A DNA stretch of 47,092 nt. Source: Acidobacteriota bacterium (GTDB lineage: Bacteria; Acidobacteriota; Thermoanaerobaculia; Thermoanaerobaculales; Sulfomarinibacteraceae). Location: NCBI GenBank assembly GCA_015493585.1, contig WGCW01000077.1:1-47092 (forward strand), read 5' to 3'. Under the pieces are notes generated by a model, which was not told the origin of the DNA, searched no databases, and saw only the letters and a list, made by a program, of their open reading frames with translations. The position numbers and the translations under genes were made by a program. Positions 9,651-18,725 of this stretch are shown in pieces. The stretch's first letter is position 1; each line of letters opens with the position of its first letter.

Positions 9651-9889
9651 CCCGCATGATTCACGAGGGTTCGTGACGTGCCGTTGGATTGCACCGAGAA
9701 ACCGGGTATGGGGAAAGAGGATCGATACGCATTCTGGTGCGGGATCTATCAGCCACGGCGCCTTTCTTCCCTCCACGACGACGCCTTACGAGCCACAACG
9801 ACTGGGCTACACTAACAAACGATGAACGCCTATCAGGGGAATCGGCACGGTTCGTGTCCCATCGGGATTGACGCTGGAGGAAGGACCGC

Positions 9890-10060
9890 ATGAGTGGCCC
9901 AGGGGAGAAGATTCGTCAGCACATCTACCCCCTCTGCGAGGGTGCTTGCGGCCTGGAGATCCGGCTCCGGGACGATGTCGTTCTTTCGATCCGCGGCGAC
10001 CAGGAGGATCACGACCGGCAGCGAAAAGCGCGCCGGCGGACCCCTACCAGGGCACAGTAG
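9890..10060 (+). pseudogene. 5' remnant of a molybdopterin oxidoreductase gene
   Basis: ATG 9890 follows GGAGGAAGGACCGC, a strong ribosome site, and opens a 56-codon frame ending at TAG 10060. Residues 11-35 (HIYPLCEGACGLEI, then VVLSIRGDQEDH) match the N-terminal 4Fe-4S entry of bis-MGD oxidoreductases, where the next expected words are F-S-x-G-x-x-C-P-K. Instead the frame turns into Arg-rich non-homologous sequence and stops. A normal family member has 600-1000 residues. A deletion has removed essentially the whole gene while leaving its start intact. Confidence 0.75.
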
Positions 10061-10101
10061 GCGGGCAGCGCACGACCCGGTACCCACCCAGGAGGAACAA
10101 C

Positions 10102-10623
10102 ATGGCCGCACCAACCGACAGCCTCTTCCGCACCTTTCCCTTCGGGACGACCACCCTGCCCAACCGGATCGTCATGGCGCCCATGACGCGGTCCATGTCG
10201 CCCGGGGGTGTCCCCACGCCCGAGGTCGCCGCCTACTACCGGCGCCGGGCCGAGGGCGGCACCGGGCTCATCGTTACCGAGGGGACGGAGGTGGACCACT
10301 GGGCCTCCAACGGCTACCCTGCCGTCCCGCGCTTCTTCGGCGACGATCCCCTGGCTGGCTGGACCAAGAAACTGACCGGAAAACACGCCATCACCGTGGG
10401 CTCCGTGGGCCTCGACACGGGCTTCCTCGGCGCCTTCACGGGCAAGCCGGCAACGCCCACCGGCATCGACAAGCTCCTGCGCCGCCTTGAGGCCGGCGAG
10501 TTCGACCTGGTCGCTGTGGGCCGCGCACTGCTGGCCGACCCCCAGTGGCCCGTCAAGATCCGCGAGGGCCGCCTCGACGACATCGTCCCCTTCACCGCGG
10601 AGCACCTCGCCCAGCTGACCTGA
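10102..10623 (+). pseudogene. Old Yellow Enzyme family gene with large internal deletion
   Basis: ATG 10102 follows CAGGAGGAACAAC. The 173-residue product begins as an NADH:flavin oxidoreductase (LPNRIVMAPMTRSMSPGG, then GLIVTEGTEVDHWASNGYP) and ends as one (GIDKLLRRLEAGEFDLVAVG, RALLADPQWP). At about residue 87 it jumps from the N-terminal strand region to the C-terminal phosphate-binding region. Roughly half of the usual 350-370-residue barrel is missing, including the segment with the substrate-binding His/Asn pair and catalytic Tyr. The frame is kept, but an FMN enzyme cannot form. It is convergent with the STAND-like gene, 24 bases away. Confidence 0.8.
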
Positions 10624-10647
10624 GCCCGCCCCGGCACGAGTCATCGC

Positions 10648-13600
10648 CTATTCCTCGTGATTCAGACGGTGGGCCAGCGCGACCCGAGCGAAGGCAACGC
10701 CCGCTCCCAGGAGCTCATCCCACGCATCGAGGGCTTGATTCCTTAGCCCGAAGTCTCCCTCCCGTTCCGCCTCTTCTACCAGGCGAGCGAGGAGCCCCGT
10801 CAGGTGGTGCGCCGCCTGCCAGCCGTAATCGTGCAGAGTCTCTGACACCGATTTAACGGCTGCGAGCAACACTCCGGCGATTGGCTGAAGCAGTGCCTGA
10901 CGATCGCAGGCCTCCACGATCGGCCCGATGTCGTGTTTGGCCTTCAGCGCTCGTGAGACGAGGTTGGTTACGAACATTTTCTGCTCAAGCAAGCGGGCAG
11001 CAGCGGGTTTGAAGAAGGTAGAGAGAACCGTTTCCACCGTCTGCCGGTCGCATTCACCGGCAAGCCAGACGGCAAGATCCATGACCCAGGGAACCGGATC
11101 GTCGCTAATCAGGAGCTCCCGTACTGCCCGCGCCATACCGCGGCGCACGTATTCGGAACGTTTGCTCACCGTCGCGATTTCCTGATCGCCGATGGCGTGC
11201 TCCCGGCGAAGCCACACCGCCAGCGACCCCCCTGTGCTTGCGACGTGCGCCCAGGACATATCCTCCGAAGAGACGTGCTCCGAGGACTGGTCTGTCATGG
11301 CGAGAAGCAGCTCGATGGCCTGTCGCTGCTCCACCCTGGTGGCCTCTTCTCTGCCCGTGGCCAGCTGGAACAGCGCCCCAGCGATCTCACGCTCGGCCGC
11401 CACCACCGGATCAGACGCCGCCGTGAGGAGCAGGCCGATGGCCCGTTGCCGATGGCTATCGAGGCACGCGGCGGCGATAGCCCCCGCCCCCGCGCAGCGG
11501 CCGGCGTCGCGATGGTTGATTAGCTGCTCTGCGATTTCCAAGGCCCACTCCCGCACATCGGGATGGTGATGGGCCAAAGCCGCGATGGCGTCCAGGGCGA
11601 TGCAACCAATCTCGTTGAGACGGTGAAACTCCAGCCCATGATTTCCAGAAACCCCAGACTGTACCTCGGCTTCGGCCATCGCGGCAAGGCGTTGCCGTGC
11701 CTTCTCAGGCCAAGGAAGCGCGGACCACAGCCTGATCGTGTGCCCGATCGTTCGTCCAAGCGCTGGCTCATCCAAGTACCCGGCCTGGAGCACGAGGGTG
11801 GTGATCTCCTTGTCTGTCAGCCGCTCCCATACCTCTCCCTCGGAAACACCGGCCGGAGGTTGCACGCGCCCCAAGGCGTCCAAGAGCGCCTCGCGAGGCT
11901 TCAGATAATCGTCGGGGCCAAGCTCGAGCGCGAGGGGCAGGTATTGTCTCGGGCTCCGTTCGGCGAGGTAGCGGAGCTGCTGCACCAAGGTCCAAAGGGA
12001 ATACTCGGTGACAACGTCCTTGCCCAGCTGCGTCGAGCTTTTGAGGGCGCTCGTGTGCCGCGGGAGCTTGGGATCGCGAAGACGCTTCAACCATTCGCTC
12101 GTCGTCCAAGAAGAGGCAACCTCGTCAGGAGTTGCGGGCTGAACGTAAAAGGCTCCGGAAACGACGGCCTCTGGCGGCGTCTCCCCGAACTTTCGCCGCA
12201 GCTCGGCGAGCTTCCGTCGGGAGCGGCCACCGAGCCGGCAGGCCGGCAACCAGGAAAGGAGCTTGAACGTTGTCCGCCCGATGCGTGAAGGAACATCCAT
12301 GGTGCCAAACTGTTGCTGCCAGGCGATCCGCTCCTCTTCGTCCTCACGGGTCCACGGGTCGCGGTAGCCGAGGATCCACTCCTCAAGCTCGCGGAACGCC
12401 TCTTCCGAAACGGCGGTCCCCACGGCCTCCATGAAGCGCCGGACGGGCGATGATGATCCGGCATGCCCGACACGGATCTGCGCCCACCTGGGGTCAGACA
12501 TGAACCATCGCAAGAGGTGGTCCGCAGCCTTCGTGGCGTGGGCCGGAAGCCGGGCGCCGATGGCGAGCAGGAGCCAGCCGTCGGCCTCCCTCAGCGGCGT
12601 GGGCATCTCCCGCAGCAGCTCGTCAAGCTGCTCTGGTCGTTCGCCCAGCTCGTATGCCAGTCCGGCGGCGAGGAGCTCGACGAGCTTGGGGAGGAAGCCG
12701 TCTTCGAGGCCACAAGGTCCGTCGCGAACGAAAAGGAGCCCCCCGCGCAGCTCGAGCCCGTGCCACCAGTTGCGCAGGCGGCTCCAAATCTCCATGCCCA
12801 ACGCGGCAGCCTCTGGGGGCAGCGCCTCTCCCGCGGGAAACTGAGCGCACCACACGGGCCCGTTACCGGTCAGTACGTCCGGATCGCCGTGGCTCAGCAG
12901 GACCTCCAGCAAACGCACGGCCCTCCCGGGGGCTCGCTGCAGGAGGGTCTCCCAGTCGAAGTATGGGTCCTTTTCCGTGATGCGGGCGAGATGCTCCAGG
13001 CGCATCTCGAAGAGCGCGCCGGTATCCGCACCGGGCGCCTGGAGGAAGATGCGTCCCGCGAGGTCGAGCGTTTCCGGGAAGCTCTCCTTCCAGCGCCGGA
13101 GTAGGGTTGCGACACCATCGCCCCACTGCGCGGAAACCGACGCCAGAAGGTCCAGGAGCTCTTCTCGTTCGCGCCCAGTGGCAGCCTTCTCCCACGAGCG
13201 GTCCAACCAGCCGCTTTCGCTTAAGGCCCGGACCCATTCGCGTTGTCCCCGAATGACCGTAGGAAGAATCTTCGTCAGCATGAGGGGATCGTCAAGCCAG
13301 CCTACCACGAGCCTAATGAGCTCGTCGCTCGGCTGTTCAACAGTCGCGAGTGCAATAAAAACGGCGTGCTTGAGAACCGGCCGTACCTCGTCGGAGGCGA
13401 TGAGGTCGCGAATTATTTCGACTCCAGGGGGACGTTCGAGAAGCAGCGGTACCACGAGCCGCAGCCGGCGCGCCTGGTGCAGGCTCTGGCTCTTCTTTGC
13501 ACCCAGCCGCCGGATCAACTCTTCCGCGCTCCCCACATCTGCCCATCCCAGGGCGATCCGGACATCGGCGAGGATCTGGTGGACTGGCCGGAGATGCTCG

Positions 13601-15168
13601 ACGCCGCCGCGCCTCTCGACGGTCAGCGCTCCCGCCCGGACGAGCGCCTCGATGGCCGGGCGGTCGCGAACACCGTCACGCCGCACGCTCATGACCCCGT
13701 CCTGTTCCATACCGTGCAGGAGCCCGTCCAAGGCCTCGGTGGCGGCCGCTGGCTCGATACCCGGGAGGCTGGCCGCCACGGCGTCCCACCAACGGTCGAC
13801 GACCGAGGTCAGGGTCCGGAGCCCGGTCAGCGTTCCCCCTCGCCGGTGGAGGTCGATGGCCAGGCGCAGCGCCAGTGGCCGGCGAAGGAGCGCTCGAAGC
13901 GGCGCCTCCAGGCCGGACAACGCGATGCCCTCATGCTTGAGAATGTCCTCCGTTTGCGCCTCGTCGAGGTCGTGGACGGGAACCTTCACCATCTCGTCGC
14001 CGAGAAGCGCTTCCAGTTGGGTGTCGAGCTTGGCCTCGGCGGTCCGGGCACCGATGACGATGCTGAGGCCGAGCTCCTTCCCTCGCCGGATCCACGTATG
14101 GCAACGCCGGAGGAGCTGCTGGGTCTTTTCGCCGGCAAGGAGAACCTGGTCGTACTGGTCGATGACGAGCACGGCGCGCTTGCCGGCGGCGTAGAGCCAG
14201 AACGCACCGATCGGATCCCTTTCAAGGCCGATCTCGTCATCCCCGATGTCCGGGGTGAGAGCCAGAACCGGAACGGCTGGGTCGTGTTCGCGGAGCGCGC
14301 GCACCGCCCCGGCAATGACCTCGCTCTTGCCGCACCCGGCCGGTCCGTGAACGAGCACCAATCGCGGCTCCCGCCCGGTGACGGCGTCGACCACCTGCTG
14401 CGTCTCGGCTTGGGAAATCAGTGAGAGCGGTCCTCGGGCGTCATCGACCCGTTTGAGGTACCCCGACGCCAGGGCGTCGAGCTGATCGTGGATACGAGGA
14501 TCCGCCGGGCGGGGAATGAGGGCGATGCCGGCGTCCCCGAGCCACTCCCGCACTTCGAGCTCCCTGAGCTCCCGTGTCAGTGATCGGCGCGCGAGGTCGC
14601 GCAACGTATCGCGAAGCCGGCCTGGCTCGGAGGAAAGAGCCATGGCAAGGCTGCGGACTCCTTCTTTGATTGCTGGTGCGCTCGTTACACGGAGCTCGAT
14701 ACGGAGGGCGAGCGCATGTGCGACTTCAGCCGGCCGGCCTTCGCTCTCGAGGTGCCATGCCGCGGACAGCACCTTGCGCGTGCCGTCGTCCAACGCTTCC
14801 CACCATTCTTTCGCCCGGTCCTGGACAGCGGCTTCCTCGACTAATCTGGCGAGCGCTGGACAACCGGCATCGGTCACGAACTGGAACCGGAGCGACGGAT
14901 CCGCCCCGAGTCGTGAGCAGACCGCTTCGAGCACACCCTTCCTCTGAAGCTCCCCGAGCGTCCACTGCCCGGTGCTCCTCGTCTTGCACTGGACGGCGAT
15001 GGGGTGTCCGGAACCGTCCGACAGCCGGCAGTCGATTCCCTCGCCGTCCTCATGTTTGATCTCCCAGGTCACGGACCGCAGCTCGCCGTTGAGCAGGCGG
15101 AGTAGCTGGAGGACGACGTACTCCTCCTCGTACCAGGAGCCCGGCTTCCCCGGATCGTGGCCGATCAT
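10648..15168 (-). CDS. Nuclease-STAND NTPase-helical repeat protein (putative anti-phage effector)
   Basis: ATG 15168 overlaps the stop of the upstream ATPase gene in an ATGA, so the two are translationally coupled; the product is 1506 aa. Residues 10-110 look like a PD-(D/E)xK nuclease of the DUF4297/Cap4 or Mrr type (Asp46 in GEGIDCRL, Gln60-Cys-Lys62 in IAVQCKTR, helix WYEEEYVVLQLLRLL before). Residues 265-480 are a P-loop NTPase with Walker A GPAGCGKS (275-282) and Walker B VLVIDQYD (D337, D340). The last 900-1000 residues are uniformly helical with Leu/Ala/Trp-rich repeats, HEAT- or TPR-like, and no enzymatic motif. The layout effector-STAND-sensor and the size match Avs-type antiviral NTPases. 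Function is inferred from architecture only. Confidence 0.8.
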   Translation of the reverse strand: MIGHDPGKPGSWYEEEYVVLQLLRLLNGELRSVTWEIKHEDGEGIDCRLSDGSGHPIAVQCKTRSTGQWTLGELQRKGVLEAVCSRLGADPSLRFQFVTDAGCPALARLVEEAAVQDRAKEWWEALDDGTRKVLSAAWHLESEGRPAEVAHALALRIELRVTSAPAIKEGVRSLAMALSSEPGRLRDTLRDLARRSLTRELRELEVREWLGDAGIALIPRPADPRIHDQLDALASGYLKRVDDARGPLSLISQAETQQVVDAVTGREPRLVLVHGPAGCGKSEVIAGAVRALREHDPAVPVLALTPDIGDDEIGLERDPIGAFWLYAAGKRAVLVIDQYDQVLLAGEKTQQLLRRCHTWIRRGKELGLSIVIGARTAEAKLDTQLEALLGDEMVKVPVHDLDEAQTEDILKHEGIALSGLEAPLRALLRRPLALRLAIDLHRRGGTLTGLRTLTSVVDRWWDAVAASLPGIEPAAATEALDGLLHGMEQDGVMSVRRDGVRDRPAIEALVRAGALTVERRGGVEHLRPVHQILADVRIALGWADVGSAEELIRRLGAKKSQSLHQARRLRLVVPLLLERPPGVEIIRDLIASDEVRPVLKHAVFIALATVEQPSDELIRLVVGWLDDPLMLTKILPTVIRGQREWVRALSESGWLDRSWEKAATGREREELLDLLASVSAQWGDGVATLLRRWKESFPETLDLAGRIFLQAPGADTGALFEMRLEHLARITEKDPYFDWETLLQRAPGRAVRLLEVLLSHGDPDVLTGNGPVWCAQFPAGEALPPEAAALGMEIWSRLRNWWHGLELRGGLLFVRDGPCGLEDGFLPKLVELLAAGLAYELGERPEQLDELLREMPTPLREADGWLLLAIGARLPAHATKAADHLLRWFMSDPRWAQIRVGHAGSSSPVRRFMEAVGTAVSEEAFRELEEWILGYRDPWTREDEEERIAWQQQFGTMDVPSRIGRTTFKLLSWLPACRLGGRSRRKLAELRRKFGETPPEAVVSGAFYVQPATPDEVASSWTTSEWLKRLRDPKLPRHTSALKSSTQLGKDVVTEYSLWTLVQQLRYLAERSPRQYLPLALELGPDDYLKPREALLDALGRVQPPAGVSEGEVWERLTDKEITTLVLQAGYLDEPALGRTIGHTIRLWSALPWPEKARQRLAAMAEAEVQSGVSGNHGLEFHRLNEIGCIALDAIAALAHHHPDVREWALEIAEQLINHRDAGRCAGAGAIAAACLDSHRQRAIGLLLTAASDPVVAAEREIAGALFQLATGREEATRVEQRQAIELLLAMTDQSSEHVSSEDMSWAHVASTGGSLAVWLRREHAIGDQEIATVSKRSEYVRRGMARAVRELLISDDPVPWVMDLAVWLAGECDRQTVETVLSTFFKPAAARLLEQKMFVTNLVSRALKAKHDIGPIVEACDRQALLQPIAGVLLAAVKSVSETLHDYGWQAAHHLTGLLARLVEEAEREGDFGLRNQALDAWDELLGAGVAFARVALAHRLNHEE

Positions 15169-16367
15169 GGCACGTTCTCCAGCGCCGCGGCGATGCCGTG
15201 CCACGGGACGAAACGGTCCTTGCCGCACGGCCGGACCTCATTGCCTCCGTAGACAATGAAACCGGGCGCGATCCGAACTTGCCCTTCGCCTCGTTTCTCG
15301 ACCAGCGAGCGGAACATCCGCACACCCTGGGCGTGGCGCGGATCCGGGGTGGCGGAACTCTTGATCTCGATGGGGAAGAGGTCGCGGCCAACCTCGATGA
15401 GGAGGTCCACCTCCTTGCCATCGCTGGACCGCCAGAACCAGCAATCCGGCTGGAGCCCAGCGTTGAGCCGCGCCTTGAGAACCTCCGCAAAACACCATGT
15501 CTCCACCAGCGCTCCCCACAGTGGATGGACGCGAAGCTGGTTGACGTCATGGATTTGCAGCAGGCGGCAGGCGAGGCCCGAATCGAGGAAGAAGAGCTTG
15601 GGCCGCTTGATAAGCCGTTTTCCGAAATTCCGGTGATGGGGCCGGAGCAGGCGGACAATGAAGCACTGTTCTAGGACTGAAAGCCAATGGCCAACGGTCT
15701 TGTTGTCCACACCCAGGTCCCGGGCCAGCGATGCTGCATGAAAGATTTGTCCGGTCCTGCTGGCACAGAGCCTGATGAAACGATCGAAGGCACTCCGGTT
15801 CCGTACCGGCAACACGTCGTAGATATCGCGGTTCATGAGCGCCGTGAGGTAGCTCTCGAGCCACCTGCCGGGATCCAGAGAACGGTCCTGGTCGAAGAGT
15901 GGGGGATACCCGCCCAGGAGCACCGCCTCCTCGATGGTCCGCGGCCGCGCTGGAGAGCTCAGGACCTCCTCATGGGAGAACGGCAGCAGCTCCAACATTG
16001 CAGCACGACCTGCAAGACTCTGACCGACAGAAGGTTGAAGGTCCATCTGACGAGACCCCGTCAATACCCAGAAGGTCCGTCCCGGCCGGTCATCGATCAG
16101 TACCTGGAGGTAGGACAGCGCCTCCGGTACATTTTGGATTTCATCGAGGATCGCTCCCGAAGGAAACCGGGCAAGAAAGCCCACCGGATCGTCCGCCAGC
16201 GCAACCCGCTCCAAGGGACTTTCCAAGTTGATGAATGGAAGCTCGGGAAAGGTTGATCTGGCAAGAGTCGTCTTCCCTGACTGCCGGGGCCCGGCGATAA
16301 AGATGGCATCATATCCCTGTGTGAGCGATGGCAGGAGGTCTGCAAGACGACGAGGAATATACTTCAT
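15165..16367 (-). CDS. AAA ATPase with C-terminal DUF4143
   Basis: The 400-residue protein has an AAA_14 domain with Walker A GPRQSGKT (26-33), Walker B AILDEIQ (Asp75, Glu76) and a sensor LTGSRQ (102-107). A winged-helix-like middle follows, then DUF4143 with PD-(D/E)xK-like residues (EVDLLIE, then PIEIKSS). Members of this large family are common and poorly understood; some are thought to act on nucleic acid. It is the first gene of the operon and its last codon overlaps the nuclease-STAND start by four bases. That tight coupling suggests a joint role, perhaps a regulator or second sensor in defence. ATG 16367 has almost no leader and no Shine-Dalgarno. Confidence 0.88.
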   Translation of the reverse strand: MKYIPRRLADLLPSLTQGYDAIFIAGPRQSGKTTLARSTFPELPFINLESPLERVALADDPVGFLARFPSGAILDEIQNVPEALSYLQVLIDDRPGRTFWVLTGSRQMDLQPSVGQSLAGRAAMLELLPFSHEEVLSSPARPRTIEEAVLLGGYPPLFDQDRSLDPGRWLESYLTALMNRDIYDVLPVRNRSAFDRFIRLCASRTGQIFHAASLARDLGVDNKTVGHWLSVLEQCFIVRLLRPHHRNFGKRLIKRPKLFFLDSGLACRLLQIHDVNQLRVHPLWGALVETWCFAEVLKARLNAGLQPDCWFWRSSDGKEVDLLIEVGRDLFPIEIKSSATPDPRHAQGVRMFRSLVEKRGEGQVRIAPGFIVYGGNEVRPCGKDRFVPWHGIAAALENVP

Positions 16368-16373
16368 TGTTGC

Positions 16374-16402
16374 AGTATAGGACTCTCATTCCTATTTTAC
16401 AA
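16374..16402 (-). promoter_or_regulatory. Promoter of the ATPase/STAND operon, near-leaderless
   Basis: On the minus strand TTGTAA (16402-16397) and TATACT (16379-16374) are separated by exactly 17 bases. Only six bases (GCAACA) lie between the -10 and the ATG at 16367, so transcription should start at or next to the start codon. The surrounding 40 bases are AT-rich compared with the rest of the window. Confidence 0.6.
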
Positions 16403-16589
16403 GATCCTTAAGGTAATTCTCCTGCTTGTGCTCGGTTTGACCCGTTCGATATTTCCTCGTCAGAGGATGCGGCCGATGCTACACGTTCGGGCTAAGCCCG
16501 CACATTTTCTCTTGATCTCGTGTTATCCAGTGAGACGGCAAATGAAAGATGCATCGGGCTGACTTCCCGCACCGCCCGGCCTCAGAGAA

Positions 16590-16619
16590 CATTCGCCCGG
16601 CTCGAAAGCCGGGCGAATG
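16590..16619. repeat. 13-bp perfect hairpin in the gap upstream of the ATPase operon
   Basis: CATTCGCCCGGCT (16590-16602) and AGCCGGGCGAATG (16607-16619) pair perfectly around the tetraloop CGAA. There is no T-run, so it resembles a REP-type palindrome more than a terminator. The rest of 16403-16854 holds no open frame I can support. Confidence 0.65.
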
Positions 16620-16854
16620 AAACGAAATCGGGAGGGACCGTCAAGCTCGATTGGTAGGACGTAAAGATTGGATTCAAGGTTGGCTCATAAAGGTAAGCCT
16701 AAAAAGGTAGGCACAAGGTGGCAAGCCTTCCCGGAACCCTCCCATGTCTTCGTCTTCAATTATCATATAGCTTCTGTTTCGTGTTGTCCACCCTCCCGGC
16801 CCGGTTTTACACAAATGCGACAATGCAAGAGGTTATTGCCGGTGATACGGGTGC

Positions 16855-17994
16855 TTAGGGCATCAGGCGTCTCTCAATCCCCGGTGAGATCCGTGACAGA
16901 ATCTCATAATTGATCGTCCCACTGAGCGTGGCGACCTCCTCGGCGGGAATCCGCATCCCGGCAGGGCCTCCGATGAGGATCGCCTCACTGCCGACTGAGA
17001 CCTCTGGTGTGTCCGTGACATCGGCCATGAAGATATTCATGCACACGCGGCCAACGACCGGTGCCGGCCGGCCGGCGATGAGCACCCGGCCCCGGTTTCC
17101 CATCACCCGCGGGTATCCGTCAGCGTACCCGGCAGGAATGACGGCGAGTCTCGTCGGCCGCAGCGCCTGCCACGTACGGCCGTAGCCGACAGTTTCTCCC
17201 ACCGGGACCTCCTTGATCTGTCCAACGAGAGCTTTCCAGGTCAGAACCGGCTCAAGGCTAAGTCCGTTCGTGCCGTGCTCCATGATCCATGAAAGCCGCG
17301 TCTCCCGGGAGGGCCAATGCCCGTACATGCCGATTCCTACCCGAACCATCGTAAAATCGGCCTCCCGGAAAAGGAGAGCTGCCGCCGAGCATGCAGCGTG
17401 GATGAAAGGCGGATCGAAGCCGAGCTCCCGTCGTGTCTGCTCGATCGCCCTCTGAAAAACCTCGACCTGCCGGCGGGCAAACGCGTGTTCGAGTGTGTCC
17501 TCGATGTTGGCGAAGTGCATCGCGAGGCCGGCGATTTCCAGCCCCTGACGTGCCGCAGCCGTGATCATCGGCTCAATGCCTTCGACGCGAACGCCCTGGC
17601 GGTTCGTCCCCGTTTCAACCTTGATATGAACGGGATGCGCGACACCTTCCCTCTGACGAACCGCGCCGAGCCATTCGATCTCTTCAGCCGTGGAGACCAG
17701 GAAGTGTACGCCGGCATCGAGCCCGTCCATCTCTCCTGGTGGAACGAACCCCATCACCAGAACCGGTTTTGAGATCCCGATCCGGCGAAGGTGTCTCGCT
17801 TCCTGGGCCGAATGAACCGCAAAGAGATCGACATCGGCCGCGATCTCAGGTGCGACCACATCGACACCGTGTCCGTAGGCGTTGGCCTTGACGACGGCCG
17901 CGAAACGGGTGCCCGGTGTCAACACCTGACGAAACACGTCAATGTTGTGGTGCAGCGCGTGAGCACAAATCTCGATCCACTGCGATCCTGCCAC
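16855..17994 (-). CDS. alr: Alanine racemase
   Basis: This PLP enzyme interconverts L- and D-alanine for peptidoglycan. The 379-residue product has the PLP lysine motif AAVVKANAYGHG (Lys36), the N-terminal TIM barrel words HIKVETGTNRQG and VRVGIGMYG, the second-domain catalytic Tyr motif PAGYADGYPR, and VGRVCMNIFMADVT in place of the common CMDQ form. The Asp-to-Asn change in that loop is unusual but is not at a catalytic position. Length and domain order are normal. It stands alone between two gene-free regions. Confidence 0.95.
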   Translation of the reverse strand: MAGSQWIEICAHALHHNIDVFRQVLTPGTRFAAVVKANAYGHGVDVVAPEIAADVDLFAVHSAQEARHLRRIGISKPVLVMGFVPPGEMDGLDAGVHFLVSTAEEIEWLGAVRQREGVAHPVHIKVETGTNRQGVRVEGIEPMITAAARQGLEIAGLAMHFANIEDTLEHAFARRQVEVFQRAIEQTRRELGFDPPFIHAACSAAALLFREADFTMVRVGIGMYGHWPSRETRLSWIMEHGTNGLSLEPVLTWKALVGQIKEVPVGETVGYGRTWQALRPTRLAVIPAGYADGYPRVMGNRGRVLIAGRPAPVVGRVCMNIFMADVTDTPEVSVGSEAILIGGPAGMRIPAEEVATLSGTINYEILSRISPGIERRLMP

Positions 17995-18189
17995 CCCGTC
18001 CTCCCATTCGATCCGTCAGTCTATCACGCAGGTTCTACGCTCAGTGGCCTCACAGCTCCCAACCTTCGTAGCATGATGATCGTCAACCGACGAGGTACAT
18101 CAGGGCGCCGGGGCCACCTAGGTTCCGGCACCGAAAGGAGCCTGAGTAGAGACCGTTCCCACACCACACCCATCGCCCCTAGTCCGCAA

Positions 18190-18389
18190 AGGCTTCCCTC
18201 CGGTAACGCTGAGATCGTCGGGAAGAGAGCCCAGGTGCATTCCCCCGCCCAGATCCTTCGCGGTGTGCCGGCGGCACATCGCTCAGGATGACGGAGGAGG
18301 GATAGCTGCGCCTGGGGCACATCGCTCAGGATGACGGGGGAGGGATAGATTCGCCTTCGGCAGCCGAGATGGGGACGGGGTTGAATATC
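18190..18389. repeat. Composite repeat cluster, including a 33-base tandem
   Basis: The reverse form of the TCATCCTGAG unit (CCCCGCCCAGATCCTTCG near 18244) leads into two direct copies of GCACATCGCTCAGGATGACG plus GGAGGGATAG at 18274-18306 and 18317-18349. A GAGATGGGGACGGGGTTGAA module follows at 18366. I find no gene in 17995-19046. Confidence 0.75.
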
Positions 18390-18411
18390 GCCGCCCTCGC
18401 CCCAAACCGCA

Positions 18412-18465
18412 GAGTAGGGGACGTTGTTGAAGTCATACGAATTTATTCAACACTGTCCCCTACTC
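18412..18465. repeat. Inverted pair of the GGGGAC-TGTTGAA module
   Basis: GAGTAGGGGACGTTGTTGAA (18412-18431) and TTCAACACTGTCCCCTACTC (18446-18465) are inverted copies with two mismatches, around a 14-base loop. As single-stranded DNA or RNA this makes a long hairpin, the form expected of a mobile palindromic repeat or small MITE-like unit. Confidence 0.75.
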
Positions 18466-18725
18466 TCGGTTCTTCAAGACTGCGGAGTAAGGGAGTCAGA
18501 GGACAGTAGCGAATTCTTTGAACCTTCCTCTGCGAACCTCTGGTGCGTCTTGCTGACTGAAAGGAGTGAGCCATGGTAATTGGTCGTTCGCCATGTAGTG
18601 GCGGCCCCTCAGGCGAGGGTAACCGACTTTGGGAAGCGGGCCGCAAGGCCTGCCCCCTCTACTCTACCGGCCCTCCCCGACCTCTGCGGTTCAATCTGTT
18701 GGAGCGCGATCGAAGGAATAAACCC

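Noticed and set aside
12977-14424. Two long open frames (about 400 codons each) on the plus strand inside the STAND-like gene
   Set aside because: They lie antisense to a 1506-codon gene with clear domains; their Arg/Ser/Pro-rich translations show no motif and come from GC-rich codon bias.
16855-17994. The CMNIF word in alanine racemase in place of the usual CMDQ, considered as loss of activity
   Set aside because: The PLP lysine, catalytic Tyr and remaining active-site words are intact; the changed position is not catalytic.
18024-18320. A 98-codon minus-strand frame in the gene-free region
   Set aside because: Composed of repeat translation (LLRHPERCAAGTPRRIWAGE), no ribosome site.
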